DNA from: Streptomyces lincolnensis
GTDB taxonomy: Bacteria > Actinomycetota > Actinomycetes > Streptomycetales > Streptomycetaceae
DNA: 64,000 nt
Reading direction: 5' to 3'
NCBI RefSeq assembly: GCF_021173675.1
Contig: NZ_JAIHON010000001.1
Location: 769,879-833,878 of the forward strand
Shown here in pieces: positions 43,483 through 53,800 of the stretch (the stretch's first letter is position 1; each line of letters starts with the position of its first letter). The translations under genes were made by a program, and so were the position numbers. Under the pieces are notes generated by a model. That model saw only the letters and a list, made by a program, of their open reading frames with translations, was not told the origin of the DNA and ran no database searches.

Positions 43483-45362
43483 AACCGGCACCCGAGCAGC
43501 CGGCCGCCGACCGGCAGGCACCGAAGGCCACCGAGCAGCGCAAGAGCGTCGCCGTCCTCCCCGGCGACGGCGTCGGGCCGGAGGTCGTCTCCGCCGCCCT
43601 CGACACCGTGGACCGGCTCGGTCTGCCCCTGGACCTCCGCTTCGGGGAGATCGGCTGGGAGTGCTGGCGCCAGGAGGGCGACCCGGTGCCCGAGCGCACC
43701 TGGAAGCTCCTGGAGGAGACCGACACCTGCCTCCTGGGCGCCATCACCAGCAAGCCGCTGCGCGAGGCGGAGGCCGAGCTGTCCCCCGAACTGCGGGGCA
43801 CCGGACGGACGTTCGTCTCACCGGTCATCCAACTCCGCCAGCGCCTGGGCCTGTACGCCAACATCCGCCCCGTCACGGACCTGGACCACGGCCGGTTCGA
43901 CTTCACCGTGATCCGTGAGAACACCGAGGGCCTGTACGCCGGGTACGACGTCCACGGGCTCGACGAGGCGCTGTGGAACACCGTGCGCGACCACCCCAAC
44001 GCCGAGGCCTCCGGCCCCGAGGGGACCAGCGTCACGCTGCGCCTGCAGACCCGGTTCGGCATCGACCGGCTGCTGCGCTTCGGCTTCGCGTACGCCGAGG
44101 CCAACGGCCACCGTCGGCTCACCGTCGTGGACAAGCCGAACGTCCTGCGGCACAGCGGCCACCATCTGCGGGAGCGCCTGGAGTCGATCTCCCGCGAGTA
44201 CCCGGACGTCGAGACCGAGATCCTCAACGTGGACGCCGTCGCCCTGTGGATGGTGCGCAGGCCGGAGCGGTTCGGCGTCGTCGTGGCCGAGAACATGTTC
44301 GGCGACATCCTCTCCGACCTCGGCGCCGGCGTCATGGGCGGCCTCGGTCTCGCGCCGAGCGGCAACATCGGCGACCACGGCAGCTACTTCGAGCCGGTGC
44401 ACGGCAGCGCCCCCGGCATGGCCGGCCAGGACCGGGCCAACCCGATGGCGATGCTGCTCACCGTCGCGCAGATGCTCGACCATCTCGGCCTGGCCGTACC
44501 GGGCGAGGACCTGCGCGCCGCCGTACGCGCGGTCGCACGGGCCCGTACGACCGTCACCTACGACCTGGGCGGCAGCGCGGGCACCCGGCGGGTCGCCGAG
44601 GCCGTCGCCCGTGAACTCGCGGACCCGCGGGGCGAGTCGGCGACGCGGCCCGCGGGAGGGGAGCGGGCCGCGACGGCACCGGTGCCCATGGAGGTGGTGG
44701 ACCGGCTGGCCGTGCTGGACACCGCCTCGGTCTCCGACGCGCTGGACAGCCTCGGCATCGCCGGGGTGCTCCCCGGCATCACCGCGCGCGTGCCCGGCGC
44801 CCGTACGGCCGGACTGGCGTACACCGTCACCTACCAGCCGGTGGACACCTCCGACGGGAGGTTCCGCAACGCGGCGAACTACCTGGACGAGGTGCCCGCG
44901 GGATCCTTCGTGGTGGTCGACAACGGCGGCAGCACCAGCTGCACCAACTGGGGTTCGCTGCTGACGTCCGTGGCACGGAGCCGGGGGGTGCGCGGAACCG
45001 CGCTGCACGGCTCGGCCCGGGACATCGCCGAGATCCGTACGGCCGGATACCCGCTGTTCAGCACCGGCGCCACGATGGTGAGCGGCAAGAACCGGGTGGA
45101 ACTGGCGGCCACCGGAGGGGAGATCACGGTCGGCGGCGTGACCGTGCGTCCCGGGGACGTCGTGGTCGCCGACGACAACGGTGTGCTCGTGGTGCCCGCC
45201 GAGCGGGCCGCCGAGGTCGCCGAGCGCGCGGAACGCGTGGAGCGCACCGAGTCGGCCATCGCGGACGCGGTCGGCACCGGACTGCGCCTGGACGAGGCCC
45301 GCCGCCGGTTCGGCTACGCCAAGCCGTGGGAGGGCCCCGGCGAGCGGTCCGCCGATGCGTGA
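43479..45362 (+). CDS. Beta-decarboxylating dehydrogenase-RraA aldolase fusion
   Basis: 627 residues, starting at ATG 43479 overlapping the previous stop by 4 nt. Residues ~20-380 are an isopropylmalate/isocitrate/tartrate dehydrogenase domain: SVAVLPGDGVGPEVV, VIRENTEGLYAGYD near 146, KPNVLR with the catalytic Lys near 222, and FGDILSDLGAGVMGGLGLAPSGNIG near 272. After a ~35-residue linker, residues ~410-610 are an RraA/HMG-aldolase domain (VSDALDSLGIAGVLPGITARV; GSARDIAEIR with the catalytic Arg-Asp; VVVADDNGVLVVPAERA). The dehydrogenase would give a 2-oxoacid and the aldolase would cleave or decarboxylate it. I do not know this fusion from the literature. Confidence 0.88.
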   Translation: MKPAPEQPAADRQAPKATEQRKSVAVLPGDGVGPEVVSAALDTVDRLGLPLDLRFGEIGWECWRQEGDPVPERTWKLLEETDTCLLGAITSKPLREAEAELSPELRGTGRTFVSPVIQLRQRLGLYANIRPVTDLDHGRFDFTVIRENTEGLYAGYDVHGLDEALWNTVRDHPNAEASGPEGTSVTLRLQTRFGIDRLLRFGFAYAEANGHRRLTVVDKPNVLRHSGHHLRERLESISREYPDVETEILNVDAVALWMVRRPERFGVVVAENMFGDILSDLGAGVMGGLGLAPSGNIGDHGSYFEPVHGSAPGMAGQDRANPMAMLLTVAQMLDHLGLAVPGEDLRAAVRAVARARTTVTYDLGGSAGTRRVAEAVARELADPRGESATRPAGGERAATAPVPMEVVDRLAVLDTASVSDALDSLGIAGVLPGITARVPGARTAGLAYTVTYQPVDTSDGRFRNAANYLDEVPAGSFVVVDNGGSTSCTNWGSLLTSVARSRGVRGTALHGSARDIAEIRTAGYPLFSTGATMVSGKNRVELAATGGEITVGGVTVRPGDVVVADDNGVLVVPAERAAEVAERAERVERTESAIADAVGTGLRLDEARRRFGYAKPWEGPGERSADA

Positions 45363-46212
45363 GCCGGCGCCCCGGCTGGTGGACGTCCACTACCACGCGG
45401 GACCCGACCTCTACCGGCGCCGTCTGACGACGGGCGGCGCCGGGCGGGCGTACGCGGCGGTGGACGGCTGGGTGGTGATCAAGAGCCATCTGGGGTCCAC
45501 GGCGGCGAGCGCCTGGGAGGCCCGGGAGGAGGGGCTGCCCGTCTCCGGCACGGTCGTGCTCAACGACCTCGCCGGGGGCGTCCGCCCCCGGGTCGTGGAG
45601 CAGGCCGTCTACGCCCACGGGCCGGACAGTCCCGCGCGGCTGGTCGTCCATCTCCCCACCCTGGTGGGGCCCGCGCACCGGTCCGCGCTGCGCCGCGAGC
45701 CGTTCCACCCCCTGCTGGACGCCGACCGGTGGCGCGGCGACGGCGTCCTGGACGGCACGGGCGGGCTGAGGCGGGAGGTGCGCGAGGTACTCGAAGCCGC
45801 CCGCGACCTGCCCGTCGTCCTGGCCACCGGTCACTGCGACCGGGAGCAGACGCTGCGGATCGTGGACGAGGCGGTACGTCTGGAGCTGCCCCGGCTGCTG
45901 CTGACCCACGCCACCCACCCCATGTCCGGCCTCACCCCCGCGGACCTCGCACAACTGTCCGACGTCCCCGGCCTGTTCGTCGAACTCACCGCGCTGACCC
46001 TGTTGTTGGGCCACCGGGACGTGCCCCACCTGGCCGAGGTGGTCCGCTCGCACCCCCGGGTGGTCTTCAGCTCCGATCTCGGCCAGCCGAACCAACCGGA
46101 CCTGCCGGAGTGGCTGGAGACGAGCCGGGGCTGGTTCGACGCGGCCGGGCTGAGCCCCGCCCAGGTCCGGGCCATCACCTCCGCCAATCCTTCGAGCCTG
46201 CTGGCGCCCTGA
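45355..46212 (+). CDS. Metal-dependent hydrolase (amidohydrolase-like, DUF6282-like)
   Basis: 285 residues, ATG 45355 overlapping the fusion gene by 8 nt. The N-terminal LVDVHYHAGPDLYRRR has the amidohydrolase HXH, a carboxylated-lysine candidate lies in WVVIKSHLG near residue 40, LATGHCDREQ near 157 and THATHPMSG near 181 give further histidines, and FSSDLGQPNQPD near 238 the final Asp. Such proteins hydrolyse C-N, C-O or lactone bonds, or decarboxylate. It is the last tightly coupled gene of the operon, so lactone opening or removal of a leaving group is plausible. Confidence 0.75.
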   Translation: MREPAPRLVDVHYHAGPDLYRRRLTTGGAGRAYAAVDGWVVIKSHLGSTAASAWEAREEGLPVSGTVVLNDLAGGVRPRVVEQAVYAHGPDSPARLVVHLPTLVGPAHRSALRREPFHPLLDADRWRGDGVLDGTGGLRREVREVLEAARDLPVVLATGHCDREQTLRIVDEAVRLELPRLLLTHATHPMSGLTPADLAQLSDVPGLFVELTALTLLLGHRDVPHLAEVVRSHPRVVFSSDLGQPNQPDLPEWLETSRGWFDAAGLSPAQVRAITSANPSSLLAP

Positions 46213-46254
46213 CCGCTCGGCCCCCAGCCGGCACCGCGAACCGGAGCCCTCACC

Positions 46255-47337
46255 ATGACCGACCCCCTCGCTCCCCCACGCCGCGCCCTGCTGCGCACCG
46301 CGCTCGCGGCCACAGCACTGTCCGTCCCCTTCCTGAGCGCCACGTCAGGACCGGCACGGGCCGTGGCGCGCACGCCCGACATCGGCGCGCTGAACCACCA
46401 GTCCGCCGTCCGCACCCTGACCCTGGACGACGTCCGGCTCACCTACGTCGTGGACGGCGCCCTGGAGCTGGACCCCGAGGGATTCCTCCCCGCCGTCCCC
46501 GCCGCGTACTGGCGTGAGCACCCCGAGGCGCTCACCGCGTCCGGCCGTATCGCCGCCTCGGTGGGCGGTGTCCTCGTCGAGCGGGGCCGGCGGAAACTGC
46601 TGATCGACGCGGGCCTCGGCGGCAACGTCCTCGCCCCGGAACTCGGCGTCTCCCGGGGCGGCGCGCTGCTGAGCACGCTCCGCGCCCTGCGGGTGTCGCC
46701 GCGGGCCGTCGACACCGTGGCCTTCACCCACCTGCACACCGACCACACCGGCCTCGGCTTCGTCCGGCACCGCGACGGCATGCGCAAGGCGTTCCCGCGC
46801 GCCGACTACCTGGTGGCGGACGCCGAATGGGGACCCTTCTGGCGGGGCGAGATCAAGGTGGGTGCCCCGTCCCGGGACGCGTTCATGGTGCCGATGTCGC
46901 GCGTCCTACGACGGTTCGACGACGGCGAGGAGGTGTGGCCCGGCGTCACCGCGCTGGTCACCCCGGGACACAGCCCCGGGCACACCACGTACGCGATCTC
47001 GACCTCGGGCGGACGCCGGATCCTCGTCCTCGGGGACGCCTTCCACACCCCGGCCCAGCTCACCCACCCCGAGTGGGCCTCCGGACCCGACGTGGACATC
47101 GACGGCGTCCTACGGGCCCGCAGGCGCCTCCTCGACCACCTGCTCGCTCCCCGCACCCACGCCTTCGCCTTCCACTTCGGCGACCAGACCTTCGGCCGCG
47201 TCGTGCGCGACGGCACCGGCGCGGCCGGATGGCGCCCGGAACCCGCCCGGCCCCTGCTGCCCCACCCGGTCCGCCTGCCCGCGCCCCCCGCCGGGCTCAG
47301 CCCTCGTCCGGCGTCAGCCGCAGCGAGATGCTGTTGA
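46255..47337 (+). CDS. Tat-exported MBL-fold metallohydrolase
   Basis: 360 residues. The N-terminus [19 protein letters not shown] with twin-arginine-like RR and A-X-A sites indicates Tat or Sec export. The MBL motif [14 protein letters not shown] begins near residue 158, with other metal ligands in [11 protein letters not shown] near 238 and LVLGDAFH near 258, and the terminal His in FAFHFGD. The sequence resembles the AHL-lactonase/quinoprotein-associated MBL group. Given the butyrolactone signalling nearby, a secreted lactonase is conceivable but not shown. Its 3' end overlaps the convergent msrB remnant by 41 bp. Confidence 0.85.
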   Translation: MTDPLAPPRRALLRTALAATALSVPFLSATSGPARAVARTPDIGALNHQSAVRTLTLDDVRLTYVVDGALELDPEGFLPAVPAAYWREHPEALTASGRIAASVGGVLVERGRRKLLIDAGLGGNVLAPELGVSRGGALLSTLRALRVSPRAVDTVAFTHLHTDHTGLGFVRHRDGMRKAFPRADYLVADAEWGPFWRGEIKVGAPSRDAFMVPMSRVLRRFDDGEEVWPGVTALVTPGHSPGHTTYAISTSGGRRILVLGDAFHTPAQLTHPEWASGPDVDIDGVLRARRRLLDHLLAPRTHAFAFHFGDQTFGRVVRDGTGAAGWRPEPARPLLPHPVRLPAPPAGLSPRPASAAARCC

Positions 47338-47506
47338 TGCAGTACCGCTGGTCCGTCGGCGTCGGATACCCCTCGCCCTCGAAGACATGCCCGAGGTGCG
47401 ACCCGCAGCGGGCGCAGCGCACCTCGGTGCGGACCATGCCGTGGGAGCGGTCCTCGATCAGCTCGACGGCGTCGGTGTCCTTCGGGTCGTAGAAGGACGG
47501 CCAGCC
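47297..47506 (-). pseudogene. msrB: 3' remnant of msrB (methionine-R-sulfoxide reductase)
   Basis: The minus strand reads [20 protein letters not shown], then [13 protein letters not shown] and [12 protein letters not shown], then stop. This is the C-terminal half of MsrB with the second zinc CXXC and the catalytic Cys. Upstream of GWPSF the frame continues as unrelated sequence ([17 protein letters not shown]) with no start and no first CXXC, so the gene was cut at about 47506. Confidence 0.85.
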
Positions 47507-47966
47507 GGTCGTGGCGGGTGAGCAGTTCGGCGACGCGTAGAGGATTGCGTGGCCCCGGATATCCCTTGCGCCTACGGTTGTCCGCGACCCACGTGCTGCT
47601 CAGCATCGCCCGCTGTGAGAGCTCTGCACGCCGCCTCCTGGACGCCGCGGGCGCCGACGACGAGACGGTCCGCACAGCTCCGCCACCGGGCTGCCAGGTC
47701 GGCCGCGCCCGCGGGCTCTTTGGGCGCTCACGACGGAGAAGGTCCTCCATCTCGTCTCGTAAAGCCTCACCATGAAGCCCTTCGCCTCTGCCCACCCGCT
47801 TGCAGGCGGCGGGGGGGAACCCGGCCGAACTGCGGGTCGCACTGCCCGCGGCAGTCGCGAGACATTGACACGCTCCAGCCATCGCTTGATTGCGCTGTTG
47901 CCCCAAGACGCGCTGCACCCAGCCGCGTCGGGCGGGACAGGCGCGCTCAGGACGACGCCGGGCCGG
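47507..47966. other. Gene-decay region
   Basis: These 460 bp carry no intact gene. A Clp-N-like fragment (47581-47676) and the cut msrB edge suggest past deletions or insertions. No inverted repeats or transposase sequence were recognised. Confidence 0.5.
47581..47676 (+). pseudogene. Clp-N-like domain fragment
   Basis: The plus-strand frame reads [24 protein letters not shown] followed by ADDETVRTA, close to one repeat of the Clp N-terminal domain (pattern TEHLLxALLxxxxxxAxxLLxxxGAD). Only one repeat is present and the frame degrades afterwards, so it is a scrap of a Clp-N protein gene. Confidence 0.4.
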
Positions 47967-48485
47967 TCAGCCCAGCGAGGCTCCGGACTGCGCCTCGGTC
48001 TCGGTCAGCTGCACGGTTCCGCGGTGGGAGACTTCCACCTTGTAAACGCCCTTGCCGGCAGGCACGTCCGCGACCGCCACCCCGAACCTGCACGTGCGGT
48101 CGCTGTCCAGTGTCGAATCGCCGAGCTGGCCTGTGGCGATCACCGTGCCGGCTCCGTCGTAGACCGTGACCGCCGCGCCCTCGAAGATGTCGTCGTAACC
48201 GTCGCTACCTGTGCATCCACCAAGGCCGTCGGCGACGACACCGTCGGTGAGCTCGAATGTCCCGGTGAGGGCGAACGTGCCCGGGGCCTGGGACTCGGCG
48301 CTGCTCGGGCTCTTCATGACGGTGTTGTCGCTGCCGCCCACGATGGCCCACACGGTTCCGATCGCGCCGGCCCCCAGGACGGCGCCCGCCAGGGCGACGA
48401 GCAGCGGGTGCACGCGCCGGGTCCTGGAGCGGTGGTGCGGGAGCGGGGGCGGGTCGGTCGGCGGGGGCGGATAGTCACTGCTCAT
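47967..48485 (-). CDS. Single-pass membrane protein, proline-rich N-terminus, extracellular domain
   Basis: 172 residues, starting at ATG 48485 after GGGGTGACC. The first 25 residues are proline-rich and cytoplasmic (SSDYPPPPTDPPPLPHH), then a membrane helix (HPLLVALAGAVLGAGAIGTVWAIVGG), then a ~120-residue external domain of beta character (GTFALTGTFELTDGV; FEGAAVTVYDGAGTVIATGQLG). Two Cys flank it and may bond. Similar Streptomyces lipoprotein-like proteins are of unknown function. It resembles in layout its upstream neighbour. Confidence 0.7.
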   Translation of the reverse strand: MSSDYPPPPTDPPPLPHHRSRTRRVHPLLVALAGAVLGAGAIGTVWAIVGGSDNTVMKSPSSAESQAPGTFALTGTFELTDGVVADGLGGCTGSDGYDDIFEGAAVTVYDGAGTVIATGQLGDSTLDSDRTCRFGVAVADVPAGKGVYKVEVSHRGTVQLTETEAQSGASLG

Positions 48486-48585
48486 GGTCACCCCAGAGGC
48501 AGTAGCGTGCCGGAGGGACGGTGGTGCGACGGCCTGGGTGAGCGATAGGCCCACCCGCCTCATGACGGGCGCGGGGTGGTTGCCG

Positions 48586-49152
48586 TCAGCCGGTCCGCTT
48601 CCAGGTCTTGCACCCCGTGGTCTGGAATGCCCCGTCGCTGGCGGAGATCGTCACGGTGGTGGGGCCTGCGGTGTTCGCGTTGGCGATGATCTCGTCGAAT
48701 TCGCCGGAGGTTCCGCTCAGCCGTGCCCAGTAGCAGTTCGGGATGACCGACTCTTCAGGGCCGTCGGTGCGGTATGTGCCGGGCCTGATGTCGTCGCCGA
48801 CGATGTACGTCCCGTCGCCGGGGATCTCACCGTCCGGGGCCTTCCTGGTGGGATTCGGAGTGGGGGTGGGTGTCTCCTCGGCGGGCGGGGCTGATTCGGT
48901 CTCGGTCGCCGTTCTGGTGACCGTGACCATCGCCGACGGCGCGGTGTCCTTGCCTTTGCTGTCGGAGTCGTCCGCGCCGCCCGAGCCGATGACGGCCCCG
49001 ATGATGAGGCCGAGGACGGCGGCTGCCGTGTGGGTCAGGACGCCCTTCACCGATCTCGATCTGCGCGGGGCGGGCGGCGGCTGCTGTGGTCCCCAGGGCG
49101 GAGGCTGCTCCGACGAACCCCGGGCCGGGCCCGAGGCGTCGTTGTCGTTCAT
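48586..49152 (-). CDS. Single-pass membrane protein, same layout as its neighbour
   Basis: 188 residues. Proline/glutamine-rich cytoplasmic lead (SEQPPPWGPQQPPPAP), membrane helix (VLTHTAAAVLGLIIGAVIGSG), Thr/Pro-rich wall-spanning linker (ETESAPPAEETPTPTPNPT) and an external domain (GDGTYIVGDDIRPGTYRTDGPEE, with NCYWARLSG and TTGCKTW). The GTYRTDGP-CYW pattern recurs in many actinobacterial secreted proteins whose function is unknown. It is 100 bp upstream of, and in the same direction as, the preceding protein. Confidence 0.75.
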   Translation of the reverse strand: MNDNDASGPARGSSEQPPPWGPQQPPPAPRRSRSVKGVLTHTAAAVLGLIIGAVIGSGGADDSDSKGKDTAPSAMVTVTRTATETESAPPAEETPTPTPNPTRKAPDGEIPGDGTYIVGDDIRPGTYRTDGPEESVIPNCYWARLSGTSGEFDEIIANANTAGPTTVTISASDGAFQTTGCKTWKRTG

Positions 49153-49396
49153 GACTTCAGCGTGCGCCTGCCCCGCCGGATCCGCACCATAAGGATCAGC
49201 GGTAGCTGGGCGGAGCGTTGATCGCGACGGTTCCTGCCGCAGTTACGCCACGCCTGAACGCAAAATTCTTTCGGGGCACGCGTCACTCGGCTACGCGAAC
49301 CTCTCAGCAATTGTGATAGCAGAAGGAGATTCAGCGACAGTTTTCCAGACGGCCGCCCCGTGTCCAACCAGCCTGAACCCGCCGACCGTTCGGAAC

Positions 49397-50392
49397 TCAA
49401 AGGTACGAGCCTCTGGAATCAAGTATGCGTGCCTTTATCCGTGGCTCATTTACTAAGTGAGACGGAAGCCGCGTTGATTCATATATTTTTGCTTTGACGA
49501 TTTGATCCACGGTCACCCCTGTCGCCATTCTGAGATTGCAATGCTTGAGTTCCGTCTGCTCCATCGTGGCGCCAGACAAATCCGTTCCCGAAAGATCTGC
49601 GCCGTCTAGACTTGCACCGGACAATGTTGCGGCCACCATGTTCGCCTGCGCCAGATAGGCTCCCGCAAGGTAGGCCCCCGATAGGTCTGCGAAGTTGAGA
49701 TCAGCACTCTCAAGGTGGGATTGCGCCAGATTCACCCCTTGCAGCGCGGCGCCCCCCAGGCGAGCCCCTCGCAAGTCCGTTCGGCTGAGATCGCAGCGAT
49801 GCTCTTTGTCTGGCCGTTCGGGTCGGCGACCGAGGACTGTCAGGGCTCCTTGCACCTGCTCCAACGGCCGATGCTCGATATGCCGCAGGGATGGCGGAAG
49901 ATGCTTAACCACCTTCCGCCTTGGGGGGACCCAACCGGCGTGGTTTCGAATGAACGCGGCAAGGACTTCTACAACCGTAGCGTGATCCCTCTCTGAATCA
50001 CGCATAATGCGCTCCAGTGAATATATGCCCCCCAGTTGCTCGGTGAGGCTTTCCGACGCAAGAAGCTTTATGGCTTCCACGTAACGGTCCGTGACATGCC
50101 CCTCGCGTGCTAGGTCGGCCTGTTCTCGATCCTTTCTGCGGGTGTGTTCCAGATTGCCGTGCGTGTAGTAGAGGCCCATTCCCGCAACGATGCCGGCGCC
50201 GAGCGCAACGAGAGCGGTGCGAAATCCGGTAATGACAACACCATCAGCTGGCTCAAGGTTGTGGTGGCGAAGGTGGGCTCCGTCGAACCACCACGGGCCC
50301 TTCCATAGCAGCAGAGCAAATCCGGTAACGATGAGGGGGATGGCAACGCCCCAGGCGATCCGCTTTATCTTCGATTTCATGCGGTTTAGCAT
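49397..50392 (-). CDS. Pentapeptide-repeat membrane protein
   Basis: 331 residues, starting at ATG 50392 after GGAG. Two membrane helices lie near residues 12-29 (IAWGVAIPLIVTGFALLL) and 58-76. A helical region follows (ATDRYVEAIKLLASESLTEQLGGIYSLERI type), then pentapeptide repeats (A(D/N)LXX) from about residue 200 to 285: CDLSRTDLRGARLGGAALQG, then NLAQSHLESADLNFADLSGA. It folds as a right-handed quadrilateral helix. The HATVVEVLAAFIRNHA segment is common in actinobacterial relatives. Base composition is less GC-rich than the neighbours, hinting at transfer. Confidence 0.85.
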   Translation of the reverse strand: MLNRMKSKIKRIAWGVAIPLIVTGFALLLWKGPWWFDGAHLRHHNLEPADGVVITGFRTALVALGAGIVAGMGLYYTHGNLEHTRRKDREQADLAREGHVTDRYVEAIKLLASESLTEQLGGIYSLERIMRDSERDHATVVEVLAAFIRNHAGWVPPRRKVVKHLPPSLRHIEHRPLEQVQGALTVLGRRPERPDKEHRCDLSRTDLRGARLGGAALQGVNLAQSHLESADLNFADLSGAYLAGAYLAQANMVAATLSGASLDGADLSGTDLSGATMEQTELKHCNLRMATGVTVDQIVKAKIYESTRLPSHLVNEPRIKARILDSRGSYL

Positions 50393-50804
50393 GGCCGACT
50401 CCGCCGCAGGGCGGGAGTGTCAAGTTCCTCCCGCTGGCTGACCTCCTCGGCTGGATCCGGTTCTGACCTGGCGCAAGCAACACACGTGGTGCGGAGAAAA
50501 TGCACGAGCGGTTCGTTCCCCGGTCGCGTCACCAGCACCTGCCATGGCAGAGCGGCGCTCCATCGGGCCTGGCGGGCGCCGCGTGACCGGGCGAAGCCGC
50601 TTCGGCAATGTCGGCGTCCGTGTGATGAGCGGCTTCATCTCCTGAAGCGGCGATGGACATCGGACACACGGGCCCCAGCCGCCCCTGAATGGCCGTTCCA
50701 TACCGGCATGAGCGGAATAGCTGCTGCCGCGGAACGGCCGGAGTACCGTCGCATTCCGATCAGTTCGCCGGATCCGTTGGGACCTCCCTGCAAAGGTGAT
50801 TCGC
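50393..50804. other. Upstream region of RHS gene, no gene seen
   Basis: About 410 bp between divergent genes. I see no convincing coding sequence, tRNA or strong repeat. It presumably holds the promoters of the pentapeptide and RHS genes. Confidence 0.5.
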
Positions 50805-53800
50805 GTGAGAACCTGCGAGCCGCAAGGCGATTTATCGGTGCTCGTCCGGCGGGTACTGCGCCTCGGTGCCCTGGCCGCAGGCATCGTATGGGGCACGTTG
50901 ATCCTGCTGGGCGGCACCGCGCGCGCCGAGACCGGCCCGGACGGTGCGTACGCGACGAGCATCCCGATCGCGGTGCCGGCCTTCCGCGGCCTGGAGCCCG
51001 AAGTCTCGCTGTCGTACGGCTCCGACGCCCCGAACGGCCTCGCGGGGCCCGGCTGGGGGCTCTCCGCGACGTCGCACATCGTCCGTGCCGGGAGCGGCGG
51101 TGGCACTCCCGTCTACGACGACGCAGCCGATGTCTTCGTGCTGGACGGCACCGAGCTGGTGCCGTGCACCCAGCAGAAGCCGAGGGCCAGCCCCAGCTGC
51201 AGTTCCGGGGGGACCCACTCCACGCGTCAGGAGAATTACACACGCATCCTCAAAGAGGGTGACAGCTGGGTCATCACCGCGAAGAACGGGACCCGGAGCA
51301 TCTACACGGCCCAGCACATCGGCAGCTCGGCCGTCACCTACCAGTGGGCGCTGTCGCGTCGCGTCGACACGCACGGCAACGAAGTGACGTACGACTACAG
51401 CTGTGACGGGGTGCGGGAGTGCTACCTCACCAGGATCAGTTACGGCAACTCGCCCGACGCCCTGAAGAGCGCGATCGTCTTCTTCTACGAACTGCGGCCC
51501 GATGTCACCACCTACGCCACGGGCCAGAAGTTGGGGATCCTTGCCAAACGGCTCAGGACCATCGAGGTCGACAACGCCGGAAGCCTGGTGCGTGTGTACG
51601 GACTGTCCTACCGGGCGCAGTCGGGTCCCGACCGGGTGCTGCTGGAGAAGGTCCAGCAATGGGGCAACGATGCCGTCGTCGCGGCCGACGGTGCCATCAA
51701 CACCATGGGCACGACACCCCTGCCCGCCAGGACGTTCCGGGCTGCCGGCAGCAGCGGCTGGACCCCCGGTGTCGGACACGCTCACTTCACCGGTCCATGG
51801 CCGAACAACGGCGGAGTCCCCGGACAGAAGGACTGGAACGGCGCCCCACTGCCCGGCCTGCTCTGGCAGCAGGACGTGCGCGTCCAGTGGTTCCCGTGCG
51901 ACTTCGACGCCGATGGCCGCCAGGACATGCTGGGTGTGGGCCGTGAGGACAACGGCCGGGCCTCGGTGCGCGTGGCCCAGGCCCAGCGCGACGGCACCTG
52001 GACCAGCCGGACCCAGCTGCTGTCCTGGGACTGGGGAAACGCCTCGCGTCCCCAGTGGCGGGCCATGCCCGGTGATGTCACGGGTGACGGCCGCTGCGAT
52101 CTCGCCTTCGCGCGCTGGGACCCCACCGTCGGCCGCGTTCTGCTGACCACGGCCGTCTCCCAGGATCGTCCCACCGCCCCCTTCCGGACGGTGTCCACGG
52201 TCCAGACGGCGGTCGATGAGTGGGCCCCCCAGAGCCGCTGGTTCCTCGCCGACACCAACGGCGATCACCGTGCAGACGTCATGGCCGCACTGCACCACCG
52301 CACGACCGCATCCCCTCCCAAGGACGAGGCCCGGTTCTTCGTCGCACTCTCGACGGGGCGCGGCGGGCTCGACCCGCACCCTGTGACGGATCCGCACTGG
52401 ACACACAACCCGCGCGATGCCGCGCACTGGTTCGTCGGGGACTTCGACGGCGACGACCGCGCCGACCTGGCCCATGTACGGCAGAACGTCGATCCCAACA
52501 CCAGCCCGAAGTACCAGGCAGCGGTCGACCTGGCACTGTCGCTCGGCGACGGCACCTTCAAGGGTCTCAAACCGTTTCTCACCGGCGCTAACTGGGTCAA
52601 CTCAGTTGATCAGCCGGATCTGACGCTGTACGGGGATGTGGGCACCGACCTGGTGCAATCCGGGGACTTCAACAGCGACGGCCGCACGGACCTCCTCGTC
52701 GTCGGCGAGAAACCGCTGGCCGTGGTGACGGAACAGCCCAAGCTCCGGTTGTTCACGCTGCTGTCCACCGGGCGCGGCGCATTCCGGGTGGTCCGGCAGG
52801 ACACCACTCTGCCTCTGGAGTACACGAACCTGGGCGTGAGTTTCGCACTGCAGGAGCACTCCTACCCGAATCACTGGATCAGTGGCGACACCAACGGTGA
52901 CACCGCGACCGATGTGGCGATCCTGGCGCCCACGAGCTACCGCAACCCCAACTGGCCCTCGCGGACCAGGGCCACCTGGCTGATCTCCAAGAAGGACGGC
53001 ACCTTTCAGGCAGTCCATCCTGCACCCACCGACTGGACTCATGACTGCCCCGACCGTTCCTCCGGGGTCGGGAACCGCATCGTGTGCCCGGAGGGACTCA
53101 CCGGTCAGTACTTCCTCACCGACATTTCCGGCGACGGCCGGGCCGACCTGACGGGCGTCTTCCCGCACACGGCCCAGAACAACATGCGCATCGCCTCGTT
53201 CCGGGTCAAACCGACCTGGAACACCGACGGTCAGGACACCATCAATTGGCACGACGCCGACGTCAACGGCGACGGCGCGGCTGATCGCGTGTTCGTGAAG
53301 TACACCAACCCCGGCCTGCGGATCTACACGGCCCTGAGGAACAGCACCTCATTCAATCAGCTGCTGATCGACGATGTGCTGCCCGCCTACGACGACCGGG
53401 CACCAGGTCGCTGCCTCACCATCGACGTCGGCGGACCGCAGATCAGAGCGGACGGCAAAGCCGATCTGGTCTGCCCGTACGCGCAAGAGAGCCGAACCGG
53501 GGCATCGGCGGTGCGCATCCACACGCTGCTGTCGGACGGCACGGGCCAATGGACGCCGGCGCCCGGCATCGCCGGTACCGCCTGGCCCGGCGCGACCTTC
53601 GAAGACACGTGGTCGCTCAAGGCCCTGGACGTGGACGGGGACGGCGACACCGACCTCGCCCACACCGCGGCAACCGCATCGGGCGTGATGATTCGAACTC
53701 TTCTGTCCGCGGGGAACGGCCAGTGGACAGCGGTCAATGAACAGCAGTTCGGCAGCGGCGGGGAGGACGACGGAGCAGCCTGGCGCGTTGCCGATGTCAA

